Source: Pseudonocardia thermophila (GTDB lineage: Bacteria; Actinomycetota; Actinomycetes; Mycobacteriales; Pseudonocardiaceae). Taken from it: a stretch of 64,000 nt of DNA. Where the stretch lies: NCBI RefSeq assembly GCF_900142365.1, contig NZ_FRAP01000026.1, forward strand, positions 1-64,000, given 5' to 3'. The notes below the pieces were generated by a model. That model was not told the origin of the DNA. It did no database searches and saw nothing but the letters and a program-made list of their open reading frames with translations. Shown here piece by piece: positions 16,945-25,197 of the stretch (its first letter is position 1; each line of letters opens with the position of its first letter). The position numbers and the translations under genes were made by a program.

Positions 16945-17778
16945 TTAGCCCGGCACCCCGCCCACCACGAAGTCGGTGATCCCCGCCGACAGGGTGTCCA
17001 CGAGGTGGGCGAGCGCCCCGGCCAGCGCGGCGAACCCGTCCGTCGGCGGCCCGGCCGGCTCGACGAGGTAGCCGTCGCGACGGATCTCGATCATGAGCGC
17101 GGTGACGCGGTGGTCCCGGTGCCAGTGCGCGAGCGGCACGTAGACCCCGGAGAACGGGGTGTCGAGCCGGACGTCCATCCCGAACGCCGCCCGGGCCGCC
17201 GCGACCAGGTGGGGCGGGGTGTGGAACGCGTCGGTGCCGACGCAGACCGGCGGGCGCGGCCCGTTCGCGTGCAGCTCGTAGGGCAGCGACCTGCTCGGGT
17301 AGGAGTGGACGTCGATCAGGACGGCCCGGCCGGTCGCGGCGAGCCGGTCCTCAACGGCGGCGCGCACCGCCTCCGCCCACGGCGTGTAGAAGGCGGCGCG
17401 CAGAGCGGCGTGGTGCTCGGGATCGTCGGCGCGGATCCGCTGGCGGCGGGTGCCGTGCGTGTAGACCGCGGCCATGCCGACGGCGGCCATCTCCTCCCGC
17501 TCGTCGGGGAAGCGCTCCACGTCCACCACGAACCGCGAGATCGGGTTCACCAGCAGGTGCGGCCGCACGCGGGCGGCGTCGGCGGCCGCGGCGGCCAGCT
17601 CGTCGGTGCGGTGGTCGGTGAGCGCGGCCAGCTCGGCCGCGAGCTCGGCGTCGTCGAGGAGCAGATGTTCACGGGCCCAGTCGGGGATCTCGGTGCCGGC
17701 GTGCGGCACGTGCAGCAGGACCGGGCTGTGCGGATCACCGGGGACGAGCACAACACCAGTGTGCATGACGCACATCAC
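16945..17778 (-). CDS. N-formylglutamate amidohydrolase family protein
   Basis: 277 residues. Conserved pieces of the FGase fold: LLHVPHAGTEIP (around 21-32), DHRTDEL, VNPISRFVVDVERFPDE, DVHSYPSRSLPYE (around 156) and MIEIRRDGYLV. The His/Asp/Glu residues of these would bind zinc. Family members release formate from N-formylglutamate in histidine breakdown, but many actinobacterial relatives have other amide substrates and no hut genes are nearby. Two further in-frame ATG codons within the first five residues leave the exact start open. The HAIR element lies in the divergent promoter region. Confidence 0.82.
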   Translation of the reverse strand: MMCVMHTGVVLVPGDPHSPVLLHVPHAGTEIPDWAREHLLLDDAELAAELAALTDHRTDELAAAAADAARVRPHLLVNPISRFVVDVERFPDEREEMAAVGMAAVYTHGTRRQRIRADDPEHHAALRAAFYTPWAEAVRAAVEDRLAATGRAVLIDVHSYPSRSLPYELHANGPRPPVCVGTDAFHTPPHLVAAARAAFGMDVRLDTPFSGVYVPLAHWHRDHRVTALMIEIRRDGYLVEPAGPPTDGFAALAGALAHLVDTLSAGITDFVVGGVPG

Positions 17779-17804
17779 GGATGGAGTCGGATCGACTGAA
17801 GGGA

Positions 17805-17825
17805 ATTGAGTCGTGTCGACTCACG
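17805..17825. promoter_or_regulatory. HAIR-type HspR operator
   Basis: TTGAGT-N7-ACTCAC closely matches the HAIR inverted repeat CTTGAGT-N7-ACTCAAG bound by the heat-shock repressor HspR. It lies 61 bases upstream of the HSP20 gene and also upstream of the divergent amidohydrolase-like gene. Confidence 0.75.
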
Positions 17826-17885
17826 TTCAAGGGGATGTCGGGTCGGAGGGACCGACCCCCGAGAGCACGAGGACTGGAGGACACG

Positions 17886-18371
17886 ATGAGCACCCTCTCC
17901 CTGTGGACCCGGCGCGACCCCTTCGCCGAGTTCGACCGCTTCTTCGACGTCGACCGCTTCTTCGCGACCCCGATCCGCAGCGCGAGCTTCACGCCCGCCG
18001 CCGAGGTCGTCCGCGACGGTGACGACGCCCTGGTCCGCCTGGAGGTTCCCGGGCTGGACGCCGAGAAGGACGTCACCGTGGAGGTCGACCGCGGCCGCCT
18101 CATGATCCGCGGCGAGCGGCGCGACGAGCGGTCCGAGGAGAAGTCCGGCCGCATGCTGCGCGAGGTTCGCTACGGCTCCTTCGCGCGGTCCTTCGCCCTG
18201 CCGGCGCACGTCACCGCCGACGCGGTGACCGCGAGCTACGACGCCGGCATCCTCACGATCCGCGTCGCCGGCGCCTACGCGGCCCCGTCCACCGCGACCC
18301 GCATCGCGGTGACCACGGGCGAGCGCCCGGCCGTGGAGGCGGCGAAGGAGGAGACCCCCGCGGCGGCGTGA
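17886..18371 (+). CDS. HSP20 small heat-shock protein
   Basis: 161 residues of the Hsp18 type. Short N-terminal arm MSTLSLWTRRDPFAEFDRFF, alpha-crystallin domain about 35-130 with VRLEVPGLDAEKDVTVEV and the closing YDAGILTIRV, and an Ala/Glu-rich tail. An ATP-independent holdase for unfolding proteins. GGAGG lies six bases before the ATG. Expected to be derepressed on heat shock through the HAIR element; followed by a strong hairpin terminator. Confidence 0.93.
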   Translation: MSTLSLWTRRDPFAEFDRFFDVDRFFATPIRSASFTPAAEVVRDGDDALVRLEVPGLDAEKDVTVEVDRGRLMIRGERRDERSEEKSGRMLREVRYGSFARSFALPAHVTADAVTASYDAGILTIRVAGAYAAPSTATRIAVTTGERPAVEAAKEETPAAA

Positions 18372-18403
18372 TCGCCGGGGGTTGGTCCGTGACGTAGGTG
18401 CAG

Positions 18404-18438
18404 GTGCGCCCCTCTCCGCCGGGCGGAGAGGGGCGCAC
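18404..18438. terminator. Perfect 16-bp hairpin, bidirectional terminator
   Basis: GTGCGCCCCTCTCCGC and its exact complement flank a CGG loop. It lies between the convergent ends of HSP20 and the GntR gene. There is no T-run, common in high-GC actinobacteria. Confidence 0.8.
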
Positions 18439-18444
18439 TGCCGT

Positions 18445-19146
18445 TCACAGCTTGGCGTAGGCCTCCAGCAGCTGCGCCTCGGCCTCGTCGAGGTAGTCGG
18501 CGAGCTCCTGCTCGGCCGCTTCGCGATCGCCCTGCTCGATCAACGCGCAGACGCGGTCGTTGCGGCCGACGAACGGCTCGTGGAACTCGCGCACCTCGGG
18601 CATGCGGTGGAAGATCAGCCGCATCTCGGCGAGCAGCAGCGCCATCTGCTGCTCCAGCCGCGGGCTGCCGGCGAGCGCGACGAGCGCGCGGTGGAAGTGC
18701 TGGTTGGCACTGGCCACCGCGGGCCAGTCACCGGCCGCGACGGCCTTCTGCCCCTCGGTGACCGCGGCGCGCAGGGCCGCGATGCGCACGGGATCGGCGT
18801 CCTCGCCCCAGCGGATGGCAGCGCGCTCGATGAGCCGGCGGGCCCGGTAGACGTCGCGGACGTCGTCGATGTTCGGGGTCGCGACGTAGACGCCCCGGTT
18901 GGGATGGCGGACGAGGACCCGCTCGGTGACGAGCTGGCTCATCGCCTCCCGCATCGTGTTGCGCGAGACCCCGAGCAGCTCTGCGAGTTCGGTGTCGGGC
19001 AACCTGGTACCGGGGCGCAGCCGCCCTTCGACGACCTCTTCGCGGACGGCGTTGGCGGCGCGCTCAGCAGTGGTGCTGCCCGTGACCGCCGACCGGGCCA
19101 GGCCCAGATGCGCCAGGGAGCCGGATGCGGGATCGACGACGGTCAC
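18445..19146 (-). CDS. GntR/FadR-family (FCD) transcriptional regulator
   Basis: 233 residues. The winged helix (residues 30-95) contains LRPGTRLPDTELAELLGVSRNTMREAM. The FCD domain (100-230) carries the metal-ligand positions typical of the family (D/H in ANQHFHRALV and later His residues). Divergent from the 5-oxoprolinase genes with a perfect palindrome between, so it probably represses pxpA-pxpBC and itself, with 5-oxoproline or a related acid as inducer (inference). Its GTG start is seven bases after TACCAT, indicating a leaderless transcript. Confidence 0.88.
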   Translation of the reverse strand: MTVVDPASGSLAHLGLARSAVTGSTTAERAANAVREEVVEGRLRPGTRLPDTELAELLGVSRNTMREAMSQLVTERVLVRHPNRGVYVATPNIDDVRDVYRARRLIERAAIRWGEDADPVRIAALRAAVTEGQKAVAAGDWPAVASANQHFHRALVALAGSPRLEQQMALLLAEMRLIFHRMPEVREFHEPFVGRNDRVCALIEQGDREAAEQELADYLDEAEAQLLEAYAKL

Positions 19147-19153
19147 GGACGTG

Positions 19154-19159
19154 ATGGTA
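19154..19159 (-). promoter_or_regulatory. -10 element of leaderless GntR promoter
   Basis: Minus-strand TACCAT with a 7-base gap to the GTG start codon. Confidence 0.4.
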
Positions 19160-19187
19160 GTACCCGGCGTTCACATGCCCTCTTGTA

Positions 19188-19204
19188 GGATTGTTGAACA
19201 ATCC
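19188..19204. promoter_or_regulatory. GntR/FadR-type operator
   Basis: GGATTGTT-G-AACAATCC is a perfect 8-base palindrome and contains TTGT-N3-ACAA, the FadR-subfamily recognition pattern. Located between gntR and pxpA, 47 bases from the pxpA start. Confidence 0.75.
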
Positions 19205-19251
19205 ATATGCTCACCGCACCGAGCCGCGGACCGACCCGGGAGGCTGTGCTG

Positions 19252-20013
19252 ATGCGGATCGATCTCAACTCCGATCTCGGCGAGTCGTTCGGGCGCTGGC
19301 AGCTGGGCGACGACGAGGCGATGCTCGAGGTCGTCAGCTCCGCCAACGTTGCCTGCGGCTTCCACGCCGGCGACGCCACCACCCTGCGCCGCACCTGCTC
19401 GGGCGCGAGCGAGCGGGGCGTCGTCGTCGGGGCGCAGGTCGGCTACCGCGATCTCGCCGGCTTCGGCAGGCGGTTCATCGACGTCCCGCCGAACGAGCTG
19501 ATCGACGACATCGTCTACCAGCTCGGCGCCCTCGACGGGATCTGCCGGGTGTCCGGCACCCGGATCCGCTACGTCAAGCCGCACGGCGCGCTGTACAACG
19601 CGGTCGTGCACCACGAAGCCCAGGCGGAGGCGGTCGTCGCCGCCGTCGCCGCCTACGATCCGTCCCTCCCCGTGCTCGGCCTGCCCGGCTCCGCGCTGCT
19701 GAAGGCCGCCGAGTCGGCCGGACTGCGCACGGTGCGGGAGTTCTTCGCCGACCGCGGCTACACCCCGGCGGGCACCCTCGTGCCCCGCACTTCGCCGGGC
19801 GCGCTGCTGCACGATCCCGACGAGGTCGCCCAGCGGGTGCTGCGGATGGTGGGCGACGGCGTCGTCCCCGCCGTGGACGGCACCGACGTCAGGGTCGAGG
19901 CTGAGTCGATCTGCGTGCACGGCGACTCCCCCGGCGCCGTGGAGCTGGCCTCCGCCGTCCGGTCCCGCCTGCGGGACGCCGGGGTGGAGATCGTCTCGTT
20001 CGTGGAAGCCTGA
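19252..20013 (+). CDS. pxpA: 5-oxoprolinase subunit A (LamB/YcsF family)
   Basis: 253 residues starting MRIDLNSDLGESFG, the family's conserved N terminus. SSANVACGFHAGD, RYVKPHGALYN and EFFADRGYTPAGTLVPR follow. PxpABC hydrolyses 5-oxoproline (pyroglutamate) to glutamate with ATP. GGGAGG precedes the ATG by eight bases. The stop overlaps the pxpBC start by one base. Confidence 0.94.
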   Translation: MRIDLNSDLGESFGRWQLGDDEAMLEVVSSANVACGFHAGDATTLRRTCSGASERGVVVGAQVGYRDLAGFGRRFIDVPPNELIDDIVYQLGALDGICRVSGTRIRYVKPHGALYNAVVHHEAQAEAVVAAVAAYDPSLPVLGLPGSALLKAAESAGLRTVREFFADRGYTPAGTLVPRTSPGALLHDPDEVAQRVLRMVGDGVVPAVDGTDVRVEAESICVHGDSPGAVELASAVRSRLRDAGVEIVSFVEA

Positions 20014-21548
20014 TGGACGTTCGTCCCTGCGCCGACGCGGGGCTCCTGTTCGAGCTGGCGACGCTCGACGAGGTGCTGGCACTCGCCGCCGCCGTCCGCA
20101 ACGCGGACCTCGACGGGGTCGTCGACGTCGTCCCGGCCGCGCGGTCCCTGCTGCTGCGCACCGTGCCCGGCACGGACCTGCGCGGCCTGCGCAAGCTCGT
20201 GCTCGACCTGCCCCTCGACGTCGCGGCCACCCGCCGCGCGGGCGGCACCGTCGAGATCCCCGTCGTCTACGACGGCCCCGACCTGGGCGAGGTGGCCCGG
20301 CAGACCGGCCTCACGCCCGAGGAGGTCGTCGCCGCCCACACCGGCAGCGAGTGGACCGTCGGGTTCGGCGGGTTCGCCCCCGGATTCGCCTACCTCGCGG
20401 GCGGCGATCCGCGGCTGACCGTCGCCCGCCGGCCCATCGCCCGCACCCGCGTCCCGGCTGGCTCGGTCGGCCTCGCCGGGGAGTTCAGCGGCATCTACCC
20501 GCGCGAGTCGCCCGGTGGCTGGCAGCTGATCGGCCGCACCGACGTCGTCCTCTGGGACGCCGACCGCGATCCGCCCGCGCTGCTGCAACCGGGATCGCGG
20601 GTGCGGTTCGTGCAGGTCGAGCGGCTCTCCGGGGAGCCGCGCCCACCCGCCCGCCGGGCCCCGGTGATCGACGGGCCACGCGTGCTGGAGGTGCTCGCCA
20701 CCGGCGCGCAGGCGCTGGTGCAGGACCTCGGCCGACCAGGCCACGCCGCCACGGGCGTCGGCGCGTCGGGGGCAGCTGACCGCTGCGCGCTGCGGCTGGC
20801 GAACCGGCTCGTGGCCAACCCCGAGGACGCCGCCGCGATCGAGGTGACCTTCGGCGGGCTGGCCGTGCGGGCCGGGAGCGATCTGCGGGCGCCGCTGCTG
20901 GTCGCGCTCACCGGGGCACCAGCGCCGGCCACCGTCGACGGCAAGCCGGTCGGCCACAACGCGCTCGTCCGGCTGGGCCCCGGGCAGACACTGCGGCTGG
21001 GCACCCCGCCCACCGGGCTGCGCACCTACCTGGCCGTCCGCGGCGGGATCGACGTGCCGCCGCTGCTCGGGTCCCGCGCCACCGACGTGCTGGCCGGGTT
21101 CGGCCCGACGCCGCTGCAACCGGGGACGGTGCTGCCGATCGGCCCGGAACCGGACGCCCACCCGCTGCTCGACGTCGCACCAGTCGCGCCGCCGCCCGCC
21201 GACACCGTCACCCTGCGTGCGGTGCTCGGGCCCCGCGCGGACTGGGTGCACGACCCAGCGAGCCTGCACGGCTCCACGTGGACCGTGTCCGACCGCAGCG
21301 ACCGCGTCGGCATGCGGCTCATCGGCGGCGGCCTCACCCGCTGCCGCGACGAGGAGCTGCCCAGCGAGGGCATGGTGCGCGGCGCGATCCAGGTGCCACC
21401 GGGTGGGGAGCCCGTGCTCTTCCTCGCCGACCACCCGGTGACCGGCGGCTACCCCGTCGTCGCGGTCGTGCTCGACGCCGACGTGGACCGGGCCGCGCAG
21501 GTGCGGCCCGGGCAGAGGATCCGGTTCCGGCTCGTCGACGAACCGTGA
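20013..21548 (+). CDS. 5-oxoprolinase subunits B and C fused
   Basis: 511 residues. Residues 1-205 are PxpB (KipI-like), with VGFGGFAPGFAYLAGG and RVPAGSVGLAGEFSGIYP. Residues about 220-511 are PxpC (KipA-like), with LVQDLGRPGHAATGVGASG and YLAVRGGIDVPPLLGSRATD. The two are separate genes in E. coli and B. subtilis; the fusion guarantees equal amounts. Works with PxpA next to it as the 5-oxoprolinase. Confidence 0.93.
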   Translation: MDVRPCADAGLLFELATLDEVLALAAAVRNADLDGVVDVVPAARSLLLRTVPGTDLRGLRKLVLDLPLDVAATRRAGGTVEIPVVYDGPDLGEVARQTGLTPEEVVAAHTGSEWTVGFGGFAPGFAYLAGGDPRLTVARRPIARTRVPAGSVGLAGEFSGIYPRESPGGWQLIGRTDVVLWDADRDPPALLQPGSRVRFVQVERLSGEPRPPARRAPVIDGPRVLEVLATGAQALVQDLGRPGHAATGVGASGAADRCALRLANRLVANPEDAAAIEVTFGGLAVRAGSDLRAPLLVALTGAPAPATVDGKPVGHNALVRLGPGQTLRLGTPPTGLRTYLAVRGGIDVPPLLGSRATDVLAGFGPTPLQPGTVLPIGPEPDAHPLLDVAPVAPPPADTVTLRAVLGPRADWVHDPASLHGSTWTVSDRSDRVGMRLIGGGLTRCRDEELPSEGMVRGAIQVPPGGEPVLFLADHPVTGGYPVVAVVLDADVDRAAQVRPGQRIRFRLVDEP

Positions 21549-21564
21549 TCCCGCAGCGCCGATG

Positions 21565-21594
21565 CCATCCCTTCAGCGCCCATCCCTTCAGCGC
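21565..21594. repeat. Tandem 15-bp duplication
   Basis: CCATCCCTTCAGCGC occurs twice back to back. The second copy contains the stop codon of the thioesterase gene, so the duplication lies at the convergent gene junction and extends the 3' end region only. Confidence 0.8.
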
Positions 21595-21977
21595 TGCACG
21601 GCCTGGGTCTGAGTGACCCGGGCCGCCAGCCGGCCGGCCGCGTCCGAGATCTCGGTGTCGACGACGATCACCGTGCGACCCACCCGCAGCGGCCGGGCCA
21701 CCGCCTCGACGTGCCCGTCGACGACCGGGCGCAGGAAGTTCGTCGACGAGGTGATGGTGGCCGTTCCCGTGGCGCCCTCGGGCAGGTTGAGGAAGGCGCA
21801 CACCCCGCCCGCAGCGTCGGCCAGCCCCATCAGCGCGCCGCCGTGCAGCACGGTCCCGTCGCGGGTCAAGGCCGGGTCCCAGGCCATCCGCAGCCGCACC
21901 TCGGCGGGGCTGACGGTCACGGCGGTGGCACCCAGCAGCTTCGTGAACGGCATGGCCGCGTACAGGTCGTCGTCCAT
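21588..21977 (-). CDS. PaaI-type hotdog-fold thioesterase
   Basis: 129 residues of the hotdog fold. The active-site segment is TVLHGGALMGLADAAGGV, with the HGG motif and an acidic residue on the long helix, followed by TSSTNFLRPV. Such enzymes cleave acyl- or aryl-CoA thioesters. Divergent from an XRE/MmyB-type regulator with a perfect palindrome between. Confidence 0.88.
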   Translation of the reverse strand: MDDDLYAAMPFTKLLGATAVTVSPAEVRLRMAWDPALTRDGTVLHGGALMGLADAAGGVCAFLNLPEGATGTATITSSTNFLRPVVDGHVEAVARPLRVGRTVIVVDTEISDAAGRLAARVTQTQAVQR

Positions 21978-22012
21978 GGGAGGAGTGTGTGCCGCCGGCC
22001 CTGCGCCGGTCG

Positions 22013-22029
22013 ATGACCTCCGAGGTCAT
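22013..22029. promoter_or_regulatory. Perfect palindromic operator ATGACCTC-C-GAGGTCAT
   Basis: Eight-base arms with one central base, 23 bases before the -10 element of the XRE gene and 35 bases before the divergent thioesterase start. The geometry fits autoregulation and control of both genes by the encoded regulator. Confidence 0.6.
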
Positions 22030-22051
22030 GGAACGGCGCCGCGCGGACCAC

Positions 22052-22057
22052 TACCGT
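22052..22057 (+). promoter_or_regulatory. -10 element of leaderless XRE regulator promoter
   Basis: TACCGT with a 7-base gap to ATG at 22065. Confidence 0.45.
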
Positions 22058-22064
22058 CGCCGGC

Positions 22065-22865
22065 ATGTCGACCGCGACGGTGCCCACCACCTCGGCGTTC
22101 GGGCCGCTGCTGCGCGAGTGGCGGCGGCGCCGCCGGATGACCCAGCTCGACCTGGGGCTGGCCGCGGACGTCTCACCCCGGCACCTGTCGTTCCTGGAGA
22201 CGGGCCGGTCGCGGCCCAGCCGGGAGATGGTGCTGCACCTCTCCGAGGAGCTCGACGTGCCGCTGCGCGCCCGCAACGAACTGATGATCGCCGCGGGGTA
22301 CGCGCCCGCGTACACCGAGCACAGCCTGGACGACGCCGAGCTGACCGAGGTCCGCCGCTCGCTGGACACGATCCTGATCGGCCACGAGCCGAACCCGGCC
22401 GTGCTCGTGGACGGATCGTGGAACCTCGTCTCGGCGAACCGGGCGGTGGCGGTGCTCGTCGAGCTGATCGATCCCGACCTGATGAGCGGCACCCCGAACG
22501 TACTTCGCGCGAGCATGCATCCACGCGGACTGGCCCCGCACGTGGAGGATCTCGAGGAGTACGCGGCGCACCTGGTGTCGCGGCTTCGCCGGCAGGCGGA
22601 GCGCTCGGCGACCACCGGGCTGCGCGCGCTGCTGCGGGAGATCGTCGGCTACTGCACCGAGGCCGGCATCGACCCGAACGCGCAGCCGAAGGACCGCATC
22701 GTGCTGCCGCTGCGGATCCGCCACCCCGACGGTCCGCTGACGTTCTTCTCCACGGTGTCGGTCGTGGGTGCACCGCTGGACGTCACGCTCGACGAAGTGG
22801 CTGTGGAGACGTTCTTCGCCGCCGACGAGACCACGGCGGCGTACCTGCGCGAGCGGTTCGGCTAA
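22065..22865 (+). CDS. XRE-family regulator with MmyB-like ligand-binding domain
   Basis: 266 residues. Residues 12-70 are a helix-turn-helix (LLREWRRRRRMTQLDLGLAADVSPRHLS) with the diagnostic SFLETGRSRPSREM. Residues about 95-265 are the PAS-like MmyB ligand-binding domain (PAVLVDGSWNLVSANRA...FFSTVSVVGAPLDVTLDEVAVETFF). A relative was crystallised with a fatty acid bound, as I recall, which fits the flanking thioesterase and enoyl-CoA hydratase. Probably senses a lipid or acyl compound. Confidence 0.88.
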   Translation: MSTATVPTTSAFGPLLREWRRRRRMTQLDLGLAADVSPRHLSFLETGRSRPSREMVLHLSEELDVPLRARNELMIAAGYAPAYTEHSLDDAELTEVRRSLDTILIGHEPNPAVLVDGSWNLVSANRAVAVLVELIDPDLMSGTPNVLRASMHPRGLAPHVEDLEEYAAHLVSRLRRQAERSATTGLRALLREIVGYCTEAGIDPNAQPKDRIVLPLRIRHPDGPLTFFSTVSVVGAPLDVTLDEVAVETFFAADETTAAYLRERFG

Positions 22866-22868
22866 CGT
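22863..22868 (+). promoter_or_regulatory. -10 element of enoyl-CoA hydratase promoter
   Basis: TAACGT, overlapping the TAA stop of the XRE gene, with a 7-base gap to GTG at 22876. The downstream gene can thus be transcribed independently. Confidence 0.4.
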
Positions 22869-22875
22869 CCGCTCC

Positions 22876-23655
22876 GTGACCGATGTTGCCGAGCTCGTCC
22901 ACCTCGACGTCACCGACGGCGTCGCGACGATCACCCTGGACTCCCCCGCCAACCGCAACGCCCTGTCCGCCCAGCTGCGCCGCGAGCTGCAGGCGCACCT
23001 GGAGACGGCGATCGCCGACCCGGCGGCGCGGGTGATCGTGCTGACGCACACGGGCCGGGTGTTCTGCTCGGGCATGGACCTGAAGGAGTCCCGCGGCGCT
23101 GACGCCCAGCAGCAGGGCGTGAACGAGTTCCCGCGGATCCTCCAGACCATCTGGGAATCCCCGACCCCGGTGATCGCGCGCGTCGCCGGGCCGGCGCGGG
23201 CCGGCGGCGTCGGCCTGGTCGCGGCGGCCGACGTCGCGATCGCCGCCCAGGACGCGACCTTCGCGTTCAGCGAGGTGCGGATCGGCGTCGTCCCGGCGGT
23301 GATCTCGGTGGTGGTACTGCCGCGGCTCACCGAGCGGGCCGCGCACGAGCTGTTCCTGACCGGCGAGACGTTCGACGGCGTGCGCGCGGCCGAGATCGGG
23401 CTGGTCAACCGGGCCGTCCCGAGCGACGAGCTGGACGCCGAGGTCGCCCGCTACGCAGAGATGTTCCGGCTCGGCGCGCCGGGTGCGCTGGCGGCCACCA
23501 AGGAGATGCTGCGCGGCGACCGGTCGGCGCCCATGCCCGACCGGTTCGCCGCGATGCTCGAGCTGTCGGCCAGGCACTTCGCCGGCGAGGAGGGCCAGGA
23601 GGGCATGCGCGCCTTCGCCGAGAAGCGCCCGCCCGCCTGGGTCACGTCCGGCTGA
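22876..23655 (+). CDS. Enoyl-CoA hydratase/isomerase family protein
   Basis: 259 residues of the crotonase fold. First oxyanion segment FCSGMDLKE (around 57-65), second RAGGVGLVAAADVAIAA (around 97-113) and EVRIGVVPAVIS. The second catalytic Glu position of classic hydratases reads Val-Pro-Ala here, so the exact reaction (hydratase, isomerase or hydrolase) is open. Part of a small lipid-type group with the thioesterase and regulator. Its last 14 bases overlap the convergent TIGR03086 gene. Confidence 0.85.
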   Translation: MTDVAELVHLDVTDGVATITLDSPANRNALSAQLRRELQAHLETAIADPAARVIVLTHTGRVFCSGMDLKESRGADAQQQGVNEFPRILQTIWESPTPVIARVAGPARAGGVGLVAAADVAIAAQDATFAFSEVRIGVVPAVISVVVLPRLTERAAHELFLTGETFDGVRAAEIGLVNRAVPSDELDAEVARYAEMFRLGAPGALAATKEMLRGDRSAPMPDRFAAMLELSARHFAGEEGQEGMRAFAEKRPPAWVTSG

Positions 23656-24244
23656 GCGACCAGCGCGGATCACGGCCGGACTCGGCCAGCGCGCGCTCGA
23701 GCGTCGTCGCGTCCGACCCGGCCGGGACCTCGGCGCCGAACCAGCCGCCGTCCCGGCCCATCGGCGCGATCGCCCGCACCCCCACCAGCACGGCGTCGGC
23801 CAGCGCGGGCGGGACGGGCGGCAGCTCGCTGCCCGCGCCGCGCGCGACGTCCCAGGCGTGCAGGACGAGTTCGACGATCATCATCGAGCCGAGGTCAGCG
23901 GCCGGCATCAGGCTGCCGCCGAACGAGGCCTCGCCCGTCCACGCGGCGGGATCGGCCCAGGCTTCAGTGAGGCGCTCGCCCTGCTCGGCGATCAACCTCG
24001 GCCACTCGCTCTCCGGCCGTCCGGCCAGGTACGGGGCGGATGCGGTGGGATCCCAGTCGGGCTCGTGCGGCTTCTTGCGGCCGGCGTACTCGGCCAGCAG
24101 CATCCCGAACGCGACGTGGTCGACGAGTGTGCGGAGGGTGAAGTCGGGACACGGGGTCGGCGCGTCGTAGCGGGCCGGGTCCGCGGAGCGGACGGCGGCG
24201 ACGACGACGTCGACAGCGCTCCTCATGTGGTCTGCGTGGTCCAT
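23642..24244 (-). CDS. TIGR03086-family metal-binding protein (DinB/MDMPI-like)
   Basis: 200 residues of the four-helix DinB/maleylpyruvate-isomerase type: TPCPDFTLRTLVDHVAFG near residue 30, and VLHAWDVARG near 128. The His residues at these positions bind a divalent metal in the family. Probable small-thiol-dependent transferase or isomerase (actinobacterial members may use mycothiol); substrate unknown. Confidence 0.82.
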   Translation of the reverse strand: MDHADHMRSAVDVVVAAVRSADPARYDAPTPCPDFTLRTLVDHVAFGMLLAEYAGRKKPHEPDWDPTASAPYLAGRPESEWPRLIAEQGERLTEAWADPAAWTGEASFGGSLMPAADLGSMMIVELVLHAWDVARGAGSELPPVPPALADAVLVGVRAIAPMGRDGGWFGAEVPAGSDATTLERALAESGRDPRWSLSRT

Positions 24245-24308
24245 GCGTCCACCCTCGCGGCCGGGGCGGCGTGGGTATTGGACGAACGCGACAGCGCGGC
24301 GGCACGGC

Positions 24309-24314
24309 TAGCCT
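24309..24314 (+). promoter_or_regulatory. -10 element of leaderless sirtuin promoter
   Basis: TAGCCT with a 7-base gap to GTG at 24322. Confidence 0.4.
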
Positions 24315-24321
24315 GGTGCTC

Positions 24322-25161
24322 GTGCAGGTGCTGCAGGAGCCGGTCGACGCGGCGCTCGACGTGCTGGCCGGTCGCCCGCTGGTGGCGCTCACCGGCGCCG
24401 GGCTGTCCACCGACTCCGGCATCCCCGACTACCGCGGTCCCGGCTCGCCCCGGCGCACGCCGATGACCTACCAGGAGTTCGTCTCCGGGCCGGCGGCGCA
24501 GCGCCGCTACTGGGCGCGCAGCCACGTCGGGTGGGCGCGGATGGCGCGGGCCGAGCCGAACGACGGCCACCGCGCGCTCGTCGAGCTGGAGCGGGCGGGG
24601 CTGCTGCGCGGCGTGATCACCCAGAACGTCGACGGGCTGCACAGCGCCGCGGGCCAGCGCACCGTCGTCGATCTGCACGGCCGCATCGACACCGTGATCT
24701 GCCTCGGCTGCCGGCGCACGGGGGCGCGGGCGGCGCTGCAGGAGCGGCTGGCCGCGCTCAACCCGGGCTTCCTGGAAGCGGTGGGCGCAGCGATCGAGGC
24801 CGCCCCCGACGGCGACGCCGAGCTGGAGACGACCGCCGGGTTCCGCGTCGCCCCGTGCCCCGGCTGCGGCGGGGTGCTGAAGCCGGACGTCGTGTTCTTC
24901 GGGGAGAACGTGCCGAAGCCCCGCGTCGAGCGGGCGTTCGCGCTGGTCGACGAGGTGGCCGCCGCGGACGGTGCGCTACTCGTCGCGGGATCGTCGCTGG
25001 CGGTGATGTCGGGGCTGCGGTTCGTGCGGCACGCGGCCCGGATCGGCATGCCGGTGGTGATCGTCAACCGGGGTGAGACCCGCGGCGATCAGCTGGCCAC
25101 GCTGAAGCTCGACGCCGGCTGCTCGGAGACCCTGCAGGCCCTGGCCGCGCACCTCCGCTGA
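24322..25161 (+). CDS. Sir2-family NAD-dependent protein deacylase
   Basis: 279 residues. NAD-binding motif ALTGAGLSTDSGIPDYRG (around 27-44), catalytic TQNVDGLH and the His in DLHGRID, zinc ligands CLGC and CPGC separated by about 50 residues, VVFFGENVP and LVAGSSLAVMSG. The motif spelling and the long insert between Cys pairs resemble class II (SIRT4-like) sirtuins. It removes acyl groups from protein lysines with NAD. A second GTG six bases upstream is a less likely start given the -10 spacing. Confidence 0.93.
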   Translation: MQVLQEPVDAALDVLAGRPLVALTGAGLSTDSGIPDYRGPGSPRRTPMTYQEFVSGPAAQRRYWARSHVGWARMARAEPNDGHRALVELERAGLLRGVITQNVDGLHSAAGQRTVVDLHGRIDTVICLGCRRTGARAALQERLAALNPGFLEAVGAAIEAAPDGDAELETTAGFRVAPCPGCGGVLKPDVVFFGENVPKPRVERAFALVDEVAAADGALLVAGSSLAVMSGLRFVRHAARIGMPVVIVNRGETRGDQLATLKLDAGCSETLQALAAHLR

Positions 25162-25197
25162 GGTGTTCACCCCGGGTCACCAGCCGATGAGGCCCCC

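Noticed and set aside
14923..17799. 958-codon plus-strand frame across the FAD protein and amidohydrolase region
   Set aside because: Antisense to two recognised genes; composition is Arg/Gly/Val/Gln-rich and no family is visible.
21565..21594. Tandem 15-bp duplication as a transposon target-site duplication
   Set aside because: The copies are directly adjacent with nothing inserted, so replication slippage is a simpler cause.
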